Source of the DNA: Alnus glutinosa
Taxonomy: Eukaryota > Streptophyta > Magnoliopsida > Fagales > Betulaceae
Assembly (NCBI RefSeq): GCF_958979055.1
Contig: NC_084896.1
Coordinates: forward strand, 434,001-498,000
Direction of reading: 5' to 3'
DNA length: 64,000 nt
The first letter of the stretch is position 1. Each line of letters starts with the position of its first letter. The translations under genes and the position numbers were made by a program. A model generated the notes under the pieces. The model saw only the letters and a list, made by a program, of their open reading frames with translations, did not search any database and was not told the origin of the DNA. Shown piece by piece: positions 25,146-36,520 of this stretch.

Positions 25146-26109
25146 AGAAGAGGGGAGAGGAGGGGACCGGGGAGGGGGGGGGGGGGGGGGGGGGTTTCTG
25201 GATGAATAATATTGAGAAACAATTTTTTCTCTTTTCGATATGTAGCCGTAGAAACGAAATTCCTCAGGGTAAAAACTTGCAAATCAACTAAGGTTTACAC
25301 ACCTCTTAATTATCAACTCAAAAAGTTAACAACACAATCTTTGAAATACAACACTCACTGACTCCTGTTTACCACAAGATTGGTTGATTAGTCATGTCAT
25401 CCTATCAATCTTACACAAAAATTCCGCTCAAGCACACAAACTCACCAATCAACCGACCCCGACACAATGTCGCCATCATCCAACGCAACGCCAGTCACTT
25501 GCAATTGGTGACCTTTCAGCGTCCGCACCTTCTCACCGGTCCTCAAGTCCCACACCAGAACAAGCGTGTCCATGCCGCCGGACACGATACCGCCCTCCGG
25601 GAACTCCTCGTTCGGAAAAATCCACGCCAACGGGCCCACAAAGCTCGTGTGCCCCAGCAGAATCTTCGACGCCGCGTACTTGCGCTCGTCCGACGTGTCC
25701 AGGGACCAGAACCGCACGGTCCGGTCCCGAGACGACGTCGCTATGCCCGCATTGCCACACACACAAATTCCACGTACCTAGTCATCGAATTGAATTTCAA
25801 CACAAATTAAACGCGTTTGCTAATTGAAAGATTAGCAATCTTCATGAGTGTAAATCAATTCAGAAATAAGTATAACTATAACTATAAATTTTAAAAGAAA
25901 AGGTAGAAAATTCTAGATTAAAATTGAGGATTAGCAATCTTTACAAGTGCAGAGCAATTTAGAAGTGGTGAAGATTATCAAATTTGGAAAAGAAAAAAAA
26001 AAAATCGGAAAATGATTTGTTAATATTATGAGTTTGAAAAAGATCTTACGTCGCCTTCGTGGCCTCGGAGTTCGCAGCGCAATTGGTACTCTTTGAGATC
26101 GATCTCCAT
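12455..26109 (-). CDS. PLAA: PLAA/Ufd3-type WD40-PFU-PUL protein
   Basis: Homologue of phospholipase A2-activating protein (yeast Doa1/Ufd3), a Cdc48/p97 cofactor that binds ubiquitin. Twenty-two exons: 26109-26050, 25777-25446, 24398-24295, 24171-24103, 22931-22871, 21821-21682, 21375-21186, 20797-20736, 20256-20168, 18626-18554, 18464-18405, 18091-17945, 17844-17806, 17641-17604, 16662-16576, 16434-16269, 15797-15720, 15450-15314, 14194-14118, 13800-13731, 13493-13428 and 12589-12455. Total 2280 nt, 759 aa. Residues 1 to about 300 form WD40 repeats (SSRDRTVRFWSLD, GGMDTLVLVWDLR, GSEDCSAKIWK, CSDGVLRIWTV). The PFU ubiquitin-binding region follows (about 330-460), then the armadillo-like PUL domain to the end. 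The frame is intact and every intron is GT-AG. Several introns carry transposon fragments. Confidence 0.95.
13023..13110 (-). mobile_element. LINE 3' tail
   Basis: A T run at about 13025-13040 is followed by a short block reading, on the minus strand, GGGGCGCCTTACGC then TTTTATAAAA. This is the end typical of plant L1-type LINEs. The poly-A side faces the lower coordinate, so the element is in the same orientation as the host gene. The upstream extent is unclear. Confidence 0.6.
16122..16190 (-). mobile_element. LINE tail fragment
   Basis: The + strand reads TTTATTGATAAGTAATAAAA followed by a GGCGTAGCC block. It matches the tail architecture of the other LINE ends in this gene, again in the sense direction of the host. 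Confidence 0.4.
17211..17368. repeat. 26-bp tandem repeat with 104-bp higher-order unit
   Basis: Units starting CAGCCTCTTTTGGT begin at 17238, 17264, 17290 and 17342, spaced by 26 or 52 bases. A larger segment starting GCCATATTAGACACGTAGGA begins at 17211 and again at 17315, 104 bases apart, which is four small units. It lies in the PLAA intron between exons 14 and 15. Confidence 0.85.
18668..18701. repeat. poly-A tract
   Basis: About 34 nearly uninterrupted A residues in a PLAA intron. Confidence 0.85.
18758..19396 (-). mobile_element. internally deleted LINE fragment
   Basis: A T run at 18760-18768 precedes the LINE-end block GCGTAAGGCGCC (18794-18805), so the element lies on the minus strand. 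The 5' portion carries an intact 132-codon frame at 18998-19396. It includes acidic text (WNFGTGLDEEEGIVWAKEG) and ends KPKGQRELNNL, which resembles the ORF1/ORF2 junction zone of plant LINEs. Reverse transcriptase is absent. A 10-base repeat ATGTAAAAGT on both sides hints at a degraded target duplication. Confidence 0.6.
22115..22178 (-). mobile_element. 64-bp 5'-truncated LINE insertion
   Basis: Flanked by a 14-base direct repeat, ATCCAGGCATCCAT at 22101-22114 and ATCCAGACATCCAT at 22179-22192 (one mismatch). The insert starts with a T run and GATAAGTAAGAG, the reverse complement of a LINE tail. It is only the last ~60 bases of an element. Confidence 0.75.
23226..23322 (-). mobile_element. 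tRNA-derived SINE
   Basis: A 97-base insert is flanked by imperfect 15-base duplications: ACTAACAGCATACAC at 23211-23225 and ACTAACAACATCCAC at 23323-23337. Read on the minus strand, it has an RNA polymerase III A box (TAGCTCAAATGG), a B box (GGTGCAAGTCC) and a terminal A run. Confidence 0.8.
23347..23400 (+). mobile_element. partial SINE, opposite orientation
   Basis: Begins AATGAGCTTTAGCTCAAATG, identical to the head of the SINE just upstream, but on the + strand. Similarity fades before a B box. Confidence 0.5.
23646..23758 (-). mobile_element. third SINE-like copy
   Basis: On the minus strand the head CCAATGAGCTCTAGCTCAAT carries an A-box-like sequence. A B-box-like GGTCTGAGACC and an A-rich end near 23646 follow. 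Flanks AGGCTCTCA and AGGCTTTCA may be remains of a target duplication. Confidence 0.5.
24595..24828. repeat. two-copy 117-bp tandem duplication
   Basis: Copies at 24595-24711 and 24712-24828 align across their length with few differences. Both include TGATTGACACAATAATTG and GCAAGTTGTGCAGTTCAAA. The duplication lies in the intron between PLAA exons 2 and 3. Confidence 0.9.
25096..25194. repeat. (TA)n tract followed by a 21-base G run
   Basis: About 46 bases of alternating T and A (to about 25142) are followed by GA-rich sequence and an unbroken run of 21 G at 25174-25194. All are in the intron between PLAA exons 2 and 3. Lengths in such tracts may be unreliable in an assembly. Confidence 0.9.
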
Positions 26110-28249
26110 GTGAAAGTTTGAGAGAGCGAGAGACAGACAGACAGACAGACGAGAGAGTTTTTAGTTCTTTTTTCTACGAAGGGAGAAGAGTGGGGCTTTG
26201 GAGCAAACGAAGCAAGCTACTAGCTAGGAAGCGCAGTGAGCATCAAGTAAAGGCTCGTCAACACCAAAGGGGCGATCGTGGGCCGGAGCCCAATCTGCCC
26301 GCTCAGTCCAGCCCACAAATTAAAGAACATGAGTCAGAGTTTTCAGGCTGCAGCTCACATTTCCCCAGCCTGGGCTTCTCATATTTCTTCTGTGTGGCTG
26401 GGCTTCTCATATATTTATATTCATGTTGCAATTATTCCGGTACAACATTTTTTTTTGTTTTTTTGAAAAAAATTACACATATTTCTCTCAAATTACTACC
26501 GATAATTTCTCATAAATTACTAGCAAAATTTAATGTTTTTCCTAAGACAAAAATACCCTTCATAAATTTTTTTAAAAAATAAAAAAATACCAAGGGGGTG
26601 GTTCTACCACCCCCAATGGCTACTTCCATGTTTTTTCTTCATTTTTTTTTTTTTAAAAAAAAAAAGATATTTTTTGTCTTATTTCAAAAAATATAAGATC
26701 ATTTTTTTTTTGCTGACCAAATAAAAAACATTAATTTTTTTTAATAGTCTAGTTCGGAGGACATTGACTATAAAATAATAGTTTTTTTGCCCCAATATTT
26801 CTCTTAAATGAAAGAGAGGAGGTGTAGGTTCTGGAATCTGGAGTGCTGGCTCACGTAGGTTCCACTTCCTAAGCAGTTTGAAGACCTTCGGGACCCGCAC
26901 CACTCTCTCATTTCTGCCCGGAGTTTCTAGAATTTAAGTAGAAAATTTGAGGAGATCTAAATAAGTTTGGTATTGGCAAAAATGTTGGTATAAAAAAAAA
27001 AAAAAAAATAGATCGACAATAAATTTGTGAGAAATGCTAATGGTGTGTTTGGATATTGAGTTTTTGAAATCATAATTGAATTCCTATTCTTTTCATAAAT
27101 TTCGAGACAAAAAAAAATTTTAAATTGAAAAATATTATTTTTTAATTGTAAAAAATGATTGAAAGTTTGAAAAGTTGTGTATAATGATTGGTATTGTGAA
27201 AAGTTTTGTAGAATAATAATTTATTATATATTGATTGTTTAATTAAAAAATAAATAAATATTTTTTTTAAAAAAAAAACATAATTATAATTAAAATTTAA
27301 AAAAGAAGAAGCAAAAACGGCAACCACCCCCATAGGTGACCGGGGGTGGTCGCGTGGCCACCCCCAAAGGCAGCTACCCTTCTTTTTTTTCTTTTTTTTT
27401 TTTTTAATTTTTAATTTTTTCTTTTTTCTTGATTTAAATTTTAATTATTTTATTAATTAAATATGGGACCCACGGGAGACAACTTGTCCTGCACGTGGGT
27501 CCCAGTCATCAACTCAAAGTCGAAACAATTCGGGCCTTTACTCGAGTTAATCGCAGGTTGTCAGGTTTTGAAAAAAAAAACTCGAAAAGAATCAGGATTC
27601 TTTTCGGTATCCAAACAAACCATAAAAATGTTGGTGTCCATCGATTCTTATTTTATTTTATTTTATTTTAATGAGGGTTAATTAATATTACCACATCAGT
27701 CTAATGGGACGAGGATATAATATATAGCATTGCTTTAAAAATAATGTTACTATTCACAATCATTTATCACACTTATTTTATACTGATTAACATGACGTGT
27801 TTTAAGTGACATTTCTTTTACTTTTTTAAGTATTTGAAATGAGAAGCCAATTAAAACACATCACATTAACTGATATTAAATGAGTATAAAAAATATGTAA
27901 CATTATTCTCGAAAATGGGATCCTCTCCATTTTATGATTAGGGTTTAAAAATTAGTATATTTAATAGTGTATATACCACCAATATTAATACATTTTAATT
28001 TCTTTTAATAATATAACATCGTCTGCACAGCTAAATCAGCATTCAGCACCATTAAATACACTGAATTTGTAGTTGCAGTCGGAAAATGTTTTTGTGCCAA
28101 TTAAACAATAAATAAAAATTTAAATTTAAATATTGTTTTTAAGGTCTCAATCAATCAATAAATAAATTATTAATTTTGCCTAAAAGTATTTTTTATCGAA
28201 AATATTTTATAATTTATTGGTAACGAAATTACGCGAGGACAAGATGTCG
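26110..28249. promoter_or_regulatory. upstream region shared by the PLAA and LPAT genes
   Basis: The PLAA 5' UTR probably lies in the first 80 bases, where AGAC repeats occur (26132-26150). From 26430 the region is strongly AT-rich. A short C/G-rich hairpin near 26593-26618 (GGGGTGGTTCTACCACCCCC) stands out. The Harbinger-like element at 27041-27622 occupies the centre. Confidence 0.45.
27041..27622. mobile_element. PIF/Harbinger-like MITE with TAA duplication
   Basis: The inverted ends are TGGTGTGTTTGGATA (27041-27055) and TATCCAAACAAACCA (27608-27622), 14 of 15 complementary. TAA lies directly outside both ends (27038-27040 and 27623-27625). The interior is AT-rich with a GC-rich palindromic block at about 27318-27372. 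No transposase frame is present. Confidence 0.8.
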
Positions 28250-28458
28250 TTATCGGTGAACGCCATCGGCGTTATTGGTGACACTTCATTGATTTGAAAA
28301 CAGAAGAAAGAAGAAGAATCTAGCGACTGGCAGGCGATTTCGTGGCAGAACTCGTAATTTGAAGCGCTTCAAGGTTCAAGCCGCCTCATAGTTGATAGCT
28401 CCACATTACCTCGGAGCGTTGTGGAAGCACCAAGAAGCGTACTTTTCCTTCTCAAATT
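28250..28458 (+). other. probable first untranslated exon of the LPAT gene
   Basis: This stretch is less AT-rich than its surroundings, shows polypurine leader-like sequence, and ends before a good donor (ATTC then GTAAGC at 28459). A long leader intron would then reach an acceptor (TTCTGCAG, about 29925) just before the start codon. Inferred only; no transcript evidence is available. Confidence 0.35.
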
Positions 28459-29965
28459 CGTAAGCAACTCTCTCATTCCTATGACCCTGTTCACTCTAAA
28501 ACCCCGTTTGGTTGCCGAGAAAATGCGCGAAATACCAGAGAGGTAAAAAGAAACCCGAGACTTCGAATGTTCGTTCATTGCTCAGAAGCTCCACCGGTCC
28601 ACCTGATCCAAAAAGTAACTCAAACTCGATGGCCCAGTTAACTTTCTTTCATGCTTTGGAAAGCAAGAGCAAAGCCAAACTGAGATTCGATGTTTTGTGC
28701 ACTTCACTTTTGCTTGCTTTTTTTTTTTTGGATGAATAGCTTTTGCTTGCTTTTCTCGGAGACCAAATGGGGTTTTTATATGCATTCACATTTCGTAATG
28801 GAATCTGATTCAGATCCATTGATTTCTATTTGGTTGGATCACGTTTCTCCTTGGATTAAGATTGTGATGTTCTGCATTATTACCTATTTTAGGTACTTGG
28901 GAATATACAAAGAAAGTGAAGTACTAGGTTAGGTAGAGCTTCATAATAGAAATAAATCTATGCTCTGTTTTGGGAATGTATTGGAATAGGTATCTAATTA
29001 AAGCAGTTAGATACGTATTTTTTATTTGATAAAATAATATTAATTTGATTTAGGTTTCTCTTTATCTTTTGAGTGAAGTTTTGGAATTTGGATGCCTTGT
29101 GGTTTTGGAAATGAGGAGTAAACTAATTGATTATGAGTATTTGAGTCTGAGATTCTAATAGCTTTTGCCCCTATCATTGATTGAGTTTTTTTTTTTTTTT
29201 CAGTTAATTTCTTTTGGGCCCCCCCATATGATATCGAATTTGATTTCTCTTTGTAGCTTATTAGCTTCAAAGCTCATTCAATACTTCAATGGGCTTGGAT
29301 ATTTATGCGGTAGAAGTGACAATCAATGGGCTAATTTTTTTTGGCGGAAATTTTAATGAAAACTAAAGCATCTGGCTGTCAAGAGCTTTCACATTTTGCA
29401 AGTGGTGCTATTTTTGCTCCTATTCCATGTTAATGAATTTCCAGTTTTTCAGCATATCATTGCATGTGAATAGACTCTTAGAACAATTTTTCTGAGCTTA
29501 CCATGCATATTTATCTTGCATGACACGTTCTTATAAAAAAACATTTATCTTGCATGACATGTGACTTTGCTGAGTCTCTTCCTGGCTCTCTTTCTGCTGG
29601 ATAATTCTTTAGTGTCCTGGTTCCTCCCATTCCACGGATAACTTCCTTTACATGCATTTGTTGTGCAGGCCAAAATTTTGATAAATTCCTCTCCTGTGAG
29701 GGTATTTTATGTTAACTAATACACTTCTAGATTCACACAACCTAGATTTTGTCAGCACTCAAAGCAAGACTGTGATTCATTGTATGATACCCTTGTTTCA
29801 CTATCAGGAGCTTGTTCATCTACATATTCTCTTTCCACAATTGATGAGCCTATGAGACCTGATCATACCATTAAGAACATCTTAAGTAGGTACGTCATCT
29901 AAAACAAGTGGTGCACAGGTTCTGCAGCTACATTGGACGGGAGGTTGTAATTACATTTCAAGCAC

Positions 29966-32457
29966 ATGGAAGATCTTAAGCATCTATGTTCAAATGAGAA
30001 AAAAAGGCTTCGTGGTTTAACTCCACTGAGGGCGTGCAGGGGTTTGATGTGTATACTGGTGCTACTTTCAACAGCATTCATTATGTTGGTGTATTTTGGC
30101 TTTGTGAGTGCTGTTATGTTGCGACTTTTCAGCATACGTTACAGCAGGAAAGCAACGTCCTTTTTCTTTGGTGCTTGGCTAGCTTTGTGGCCTTTTCTCT
30201 TTGAAAAAATAAACAAGACTACAGTTGTTTTCTCTGGGGAAACTGTTCCTGCAAGGGAACGTGTTTTACTTATTGCAAACCATAGAACTGAGGTTGATTG
30301 GATGTACTTGTGGGACCTTGCATTGCGGAAGGGATGCCTGGGATACATAAAGTATGTCCTTAAGAGCACTTTGATGAAATTACCAGTGTTTGGTTGGGGA
30401 TTTAGCATATTGGAGTTCATCCCAGTGGAGAGGAAGTGGAAGGTTGATGAATCTACCATCCGCCAAATGCTTTCCACATTCAAAGATCCTCGAGATCCCC
30501 TCTGGCTTGCTCTTTTCCCAGAAGGCACAGATTTCACGTAATATCTTGTATTTCTTCTTCTTTCTCCCTTTTTTGCTTCGATAAGACTTGGTATGATCTG
30601 TAAAGAATCTAGTAGATTTATTATGTGGGCGTATGAAGATTTTGTGGTTTTCTTTGGAAATTTTAAGATGCATAACGATGCAACCTTTGGCTGAAATTTG
30701 CAGTGATCAGAAATGCATTCGGAGTCAAAAACATGCTGCTGAAAGGGGCCTACCACTCCTAAAAAATGTGTTGCTTCCGAAAACAAAGGGCTTCTGCACC
30801 TGCTTGGAGGAGTTGAGGGGCTCTTTGGATGCAGGTTATCTTATTTGTGTGTGTGCGTAAATCTCTTAATGTTTGTTGAACCACTCTTTACTCATTATTG
30901 TTCAATAAAATTTAAGTGGAAGTGTTATAGAATTGTCCTGGGTTAGCATTTTGATGATCTATCTTGTTTTCATTCTGGTCCATGGCCGAATTCTTAGACT
31001 TCTGCTACTGCTCCCAATTTCTTTTTCTTTATTGATGCTTTCAAACCTGGAATTTCTAAAGCAACCGATGTGTATCTTGTTGATGACAATTGGTGGAAGT
31101 TAATAAAAGAATATGAGAACCATAGGAAAGTATAGATTGTTGTCTCACCTCCCTATCTCAAAAAATGTGAGCTCTGCTTGTTGCTTCCAATAGTTGTAGG
31201 CCATAAAAGAAAGCATCTGCATAAGGTTGCTTTATATCGGTTAGGAACAGTGCCTCTCATTCTTAAAACCTCTTCTTATTTTATTTATTTTTTTATTTTT
31301 ATTTTTTAAAGTATTTCTCATTCTTATTATCAAAGCTTGTTGGAGGCAGTAGCCTTGTGGTTGGTTTTGGGGTTTAGTTAGACATTGGACCTTGAGATGC
31401 TTTGCAGCCATCGTGGTTTTATATTTTGAAATATTCTCTCATTGTGACTATTCATGATCAGACTTATTGTGTTTCCAGCCAAGAGCCAAGATTTTCCTGA
31501 CAATTTTTGTTACCAGTATGACCTTTTAACATTTGAGATGATGAGCACAGATTCAACAGTATTTGAATTCTCAACATTACAAGAGTTTATATGCATTAGT
31601 GGGATCATTTTGCTGAATTATCAAGTTTGATTGAATTTTCTCACTTTATGGTGATACGTTTTCCATTATAGAAATGAGGGAATAAAGGATACTACATAAT
31701 TGAGGTGAAAACAACTAAGCATGTATGATTTGCTTTATTGTTTGGACTCATGTCAGCGTTTCATATGAAAGGTCACTACTATTTATTTAGGAAAATGATT
31801 TGTGGGGGACAAAAAACTGTCCTCCATCCCCCTCTTTTTAATTTTTAAATAAAAAAAATTATTTTTTTGATTTAAAAATTAAAAAGAGAGTGATGGTGGA
31901 CGGAAAACCATCCCCCATGTATCAGCTCTCATTTATTCAAGCTCTTACCCATACATGATTGTAAATTTTAGCAATTCATCGTTGATGGCTCTCTTGAGGT
32001 TACTCCTTAATATCTAAATGTATTTGTATTTACTGCAGTTTATGATGTAACCATTGCCTACAAGCATCGCTGTCCATCTTTCTTGGACAATGTCTTTGGG
32101 GTGGACCCTTCTGAAGTTCATATTCATGTTCAACGGATCCCTCTTGACGATATCCCGACATCTGAAGACAAGATTTCTAGTTGGTTAATGGATAAATTCT
32201 GTCTCAAAGACCAGTTACTTTCCAATTTTTATATTCAAGGCCATTTTCCTTGTCAAGGAACAGAAGGGGAACTTTCCACGGTGAAGTGCCTTGTTAATAT
32301 TGTGGCAATTATTGTCTTGACCAGCATTTGTGCGTTCTTCACCTTGTTCTCCTCCATCTGGTTCAAAATGTATGTGTCTTTGGCCTGTGCTTATTTCGCA
32401 ACTGCAACTTACTTCAATATACGACCACTGCCAATTTTTGGCCTTGTGAACTTATAG
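29966..32457 (+). CDS. LPAT4/5: 1-acyl-sn-glycerol-3-phosphate acyltransferase, LPAT4/5 type
   Basis: Acylates lysophosphatidic acid to phosphatidic acid in glycerolipid synthesis, probably at the ER membrane. Three coding exons, 29966-30537, 30704-30834 and 32039-32457, give 1122 nt, 373 aa. The catalytic acyltransferase motif NHRTEVD lies at residues 105-111 and the substrate-binding motif FPEGTD at 184-189. Both fit the PlsC family, and the second is the variant of the plant LPAT2-5 group. Hydrophobic helices are visible near residues 26-55 ([20 protein letters not shown]) and in the C-terminal 70 residues ([16 protein letters not shown]). The C-terminal part [20 protein letters not shown] is characteristic of LPAT4/5. 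The start codon is the first ATG after a likely acceptor. A foldback MITE lies in the second intron. Confidence 0.95.
31801..31920. mobile_element. 120-bp foldback MITE in the LPAT intron
   Basis: The arms TGTGGGGGAC...CTCTTTTTAATTTTTAAAT and their complement ATTTAAAAATTAAAAAGAG...ATCCCCCATG pair over nearly the whole length around a short AT loop. Confidence 0.8.
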
Positions 32458-33352
32458 TGTATTGAGTATGCACCGGCAACATATACCAAAATTGAGTTCT
32501 GTTGTAATTTTATAGTAGGGCTCGGGCCCAAAGGTTAAGGTTTTTTCTTCTCAAGAATAGTTGGATCGTTGAACTTATATGCATAATTGAGACAATTTCC
32601 TAAATAGTTCACATTGTGTATGTACAATCATTGTATATTCGATAAACCCTTAAGTCGTATGTAGCTATTTGATCTTTGTATATTTGTTGTTTCCTCCCCT
32701 TGTTTTGGTTGGTATATACAATTGAGTTTCACATTGGAAAGATAACAATAATGTGAGTGGTTAATATAGCATAGTTTGGCTCAAAATCATATACTTCAGC
32801 TTTTGGGTTAAGTGTTGTCCGAAACATGCTATATTATAGTCTCACTAAAAGTTTTCTAGGGTGTCAATTTCACTAATAATTGCTTTTTCTTTGCCATTCT
32901 TTTCTCTCATCACTTTGATCACATAATGTTTGGCGCTGAAGTTTCGGCATAAACTTGTGTGGAGCTTTCCCAACCTATCCTATTGAATTGAAGAAATTTG
33001 TAATTCTTAAATGAGTGATGCAACTGATGCCAAAGGTACTGCAACTTTTATTATAAGTTCTCTTACAAACTGACACGATAGTTCATAATTTGTGAAATAA
33101 TTAAACAAAAAAGTTGACCGGTCAATTTAATTAATTAGTGGATGACTTGTTAACATAAATTTTTAATCATTTCACAAATCATAAACATGTAGAATAAATG
33201 AAATCTTCTACCAGTCTTTCACTATTTTCTTAAACATGAATCCAATAGTGTGGATTAAAGATACAATCTAAGAATCAAGGAATATCATCATAATCATAAA
33301 CCATAAATAGAAAAACAGTTCTAACATAACAACAGTTACCAGGGATCACAGT
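32458..33352. other. spacer between convergent LPAT and UPF0496 genes
   Basis: Contains both 3' UTRs. The remainder is AT-rich with no recognised element. Confidence 0.45.
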
Positions 33353-34477
33353 TTAGTTGTTGGAATGTTTTATGATCCTCTGCAGAACCACAGTTCTTGC
33401 CCTTCTAATGTCCCGGCTGCAAATATCAGCTTGCACCCCCAAATCCTCAACATTTTTCATAAACACTCCCAGCTTCTTCTTAATCTCATCTATTGCAATC
33501 TTCACTGCGTCTTCCTCGATGGCAAACTCTGCCACCTTCAAGAGCGACTCGATCTCAATTTCCAACCGGTCGATGAGAACCCGGATGATGTCCAAGTCCT
33601 TTATGGCAACATAGGTACCGACTTGCATGGAGCTAATCACTTCCTTCTGTCCTTTCAAAGCATTTTCATAGTTCTTCCACAAAGAGTCAATCCACTTTCC
33701 CATTGAGCCCACGGGGATAGAAGTAGCAGCAGCCAAAGCTGCCGCAACCGGTGGAGCAGCCATGGCTGCCGCCACAACAGAGCAAATCAACACAGCAGCA
33801 AATGTAGCAACAAAAATCATACTTGAAACTTTCCTCCAGACATGAATGTACTTAAGCTTCTTATCGAGCTTGTTCTTCCGAAGTTGCAGCTTCTCAAGCA
33901 TAAGTACCTGCTGCTTATACACAGACTCAAAGATTTGGAAGAATTCTGGGGTGAAAGGGTCACCAGCTGCCTTGAAATTCTTCAACTCCTGCCTAGTCCT
34001 CGCGTACCTATTCTCTCCCACTTGAGTTTCCTCGTCAAACCTCTGAAGCGCGACTAGAATGAGCAGCTGGTTATCCCGAGCTCGCTTTACGCACTTCTCC
34101 AATGCTGTACAGAAATCCAAAGTGTGCAAGCTGTTCTCGAAGTACTCCTCGACGAGCTCAAACAGCTCCTGATTCTTCCATATATCTTTCTTGCATTCCA
34201 AGATAACCTTAACCACCTCCTGGTTCATCTCCAAGAGACATTCTGTGACTTCTTTCAAAGAATCAAACGAAAGGGCTCGTACTTCCACTCCTACAGCAAG
34301 AGAGTTGATGACCTGATTGGTTCGCGCTTGAACCGCGGTGTCGAACGACTGCAAATCCGCATCGAGCTTGCAAGCCGCCTCATAAGAGCTCAACTCAGTT
34401 GGGTACTGTAAATTCGCGGCACTGAGATTGACAGCAGAGGACGTTTCAGGGCTCTTCTTGCTCATATTGCCTCCCAT
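33353..34477 (-). CDS. UPF0496 (DUF677) family protein
   Basis: Plant-specific membrane-associated family of unclear biochemical function, related to Arabidopsis At14a-like and UPF0496 proteins. A single exon of 374 aa is read from [14 protein letters not shown]. The open frame continues upstream for 76 codons, but that stretch reads like leader sequence and lacks family resemblance, so the internal Met is preferred. Visible features are an N-terminal helical region ([20 protein letters not shown]), long amphipathic or coiled-coil helices, and a hydrophobic double segment at about 220-254 ([20 protein letters not shown], then an Ala-rich stretch). A second helical region follows, ending IKHSNN. 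No intron or break. Confidence 0.88.
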   Translation of the reverse strand: MGGNMSKKSPETSSAVNLSAANLQYPTELSSYEAACKLDADLQSFDTAVQARTNQVINSLAVGVEVRALSFDSLKEVTECLLEMNQEVVKVILECKKDIWKNQELFELVEEYFENSLHTLDFCTALEKCVKRARDNQLLILVALQRFDEETQVGENRYARTRQELKNFKAAGDPFTPEFFQIFESVYKQQVLMLEKLQLRKNKLDKKLKYIHVWRKVSSMIFVATFAAVLICSVVAAAMAAPPVAAALAAATSIPVGSMGKWIDSLWKNYENALKGQKEVISSMQVGTYVAIKDLDIIRVLIDRLEIEIESLLKVAEFAIEEDAVKIAIDEIKKKLGVFMKNVEDLGVQADICSRDIRRARTVVLQRIIKHSNN

Positions 34478-35132
34478 AGCTTTGATTCTCGGATCTAACC
34501 AACCCAGAAAAGAACAAAAACCAGATTCAAATCCCCTGTATTTATTTAATCCTTGGAAACAACAAGCGTAACTTTCTTTCTTTGCTGCAGAGAAACTTCT
34601 ATGTATAAGCCACAAATTCAACAAGCGAAAATGAAAACCCAATTTCTGAGCAAAATCTTTTATATCCCAGCTTATATATAGAATAAATACAAACCACTTC
34701 ACCAAACTAAAAAAAAATCTGAACTTTCATATGCAGGGCCTTCACACTTGGCAAACCTTATCACCACAAATCATCGGCTGAAAGATATTTTAGGATTTTG
34801 AAGGCGATCGCGACCAAAAAGGATTAGTACGAGAAAAAGGAGAGAGAATTAGGAACCTTAGCAAGTAATCAAAGTAGAAATATCTTAGGACCGACAGAGA
34901 AAATGGTTTAGACAAGTGACGGGATTCGTTCAAAATAAGGAAAGAAATATAAAAGCAGGGGTGTGGGAGAAGTTGATGTGGACGAAGAACGAAGAGGCTT
35001 AAAGGGAATTAAAACCGTCGAGGACCAAGAAATATGTGGGGGGTGGGGGCAGTGGTGGTGGGGTGTTGGAGATTTGAGAATAGCTTGCACGCATCAGAAA
35101 CATCAAACGCTTGGACAATCTGAAACGCGGGA

Positions 35133-35171
<39 letters not shown>

Positions 35172-35557
35172 CAGTTTTAACGCGCAAAGCAACGGTTACC
35201 AAAGAGAATGAATGAATGAATGAATGTAAGGCGGCAGAGGCTTTAGCTCAAAGACTTTTTGGCAGTAACATGGAAGAATCCCACAAAGTCATTGATTTGA
35301 GAAAAAACAAGGCCATTAATTGCAGGGGAAGTCAAAAAGAAGCATACCCAAGTCTTTGATGCGAGAAAAAACAAACGCACTACTGAATGAATTGCCGAGG
35401 AAGTCACCTAAAAGATAGGCTTTGTTTGTTATTAGGTATGTTTTTTTTTTTTTTTTTTGGTCTGTTTTGAAAAAAGTGTTCTACATATGTAAGGATGAAA
35501 ACAATGGATTAATGTTCCTTTTTAGTACCAATTTATTAAATCTATTTTACGGATTAG

Positions 35558-35643
35558 GAGACCACTTATGAGATCTACTTGGCCGGAGAAGTTGATGGGC
35601 AGCCCAATTTTTATTTGGTCAAGTAAGTCTCATAAGTAGTCTC
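35558..35643. repeat. inverted repeat, 27-base arms
   Basis: The left arm 35558-35584 (GAGACCACTTATGAGATC...) pairs with 35617-35643 with about three mismatches. The loop is 32 bases. It may be the core of a small MITE. Confidence 0.7.
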
Positions 35644-36101
35644 TCACAATCACCTGCTCGAATTCGAACAGATAATTTAAGAGGATCTTAATCTCTATTT
35701 TACAGTGGCTGACGTAACGTGTTTTAAGTGATTGTGTAAATCAAAAATCAAACAGTCTAATTAATTTTTAAGCCTAAATATATAAGAAATTTTTCAAAAC
35801 CAGAGGACCATAACCGTCCGTCCCCGTCCCTGGCCCCAGCCCCTGCCCCGGCTCCTTGTTCCATCCCGGTTTCGATAAATGTCTCTTATTAATGTCATTA
35901 GTCTAATTAAAGGTTAATAAATTTAATAATAATAATAATAATAATAAAATTATGTAAATGAGATGTATAAAAACATGTGTATTAATATCTAATTTGTTAA
36001 TGTCCAGTTACGTGGGCTGAAATGGGACGCAAAGATCATTGTATTAACCATAATACCCACTGCTCTGGTTTGAGGATCTGTGATCGTTTTTTTTACGTTT
36101 T

Positions 36102-36102
<1 letters not shown>

Positions 36103-36191
<89 letters not shown>
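36103..36191. repeat. (AT)n microsatellite
   Basis: About 89 bases of alternating A and T with one interruption near the start. Confidence 0.95.
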
Positions 36192-36193
<2 letters not shown>

Positions 36194-36520
36194 ATAAGCT
36201 TGAAATATATATAAATCATCATAATAAAGCATTAAATACACGCAAAGAATAATTTAATTGCACATGCTGAAAAGGGTTCCACGCAAATCAAGCTTTTTTT
36301 ACTACTGTTTTAATGGAACACACTTGTTGAGAAGCTTTGAAGAAACAGGTTGCGAAGGCATATGATTGTCACTTCAACGGAATAATTGAACATAAATTGT
36401 AATAGAAGCCCTGCAATTCTTTTCTCCTTACGTTTTCCATCTCTGACCAGCTTTTTCAGATTTTTTTAGGGTTTTGCTCCAAACAATATATAATTTTTGT
36501 GTGGTGGGATGGGTTGTACA

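Larger units (their letters stand above)
34478..36520. other. UPF0496 upstream region and spacer
   Basis: The first few hundred bases should hold the UPF0496 5' UTR and promoter. A CT run lies at 35141-35163 and a GAAT run at about 35206-35226. A cytosine-rich patch is at 35814-35870. No further gene is seen. Confidence 0.45.

Noticed and set aside
33353-34705. Longer UPF0496 protein starting at 34705
   Set aside because: The extra 76 residues look like translated leader and lack family similarity; the Met at 34477 fits the family start.
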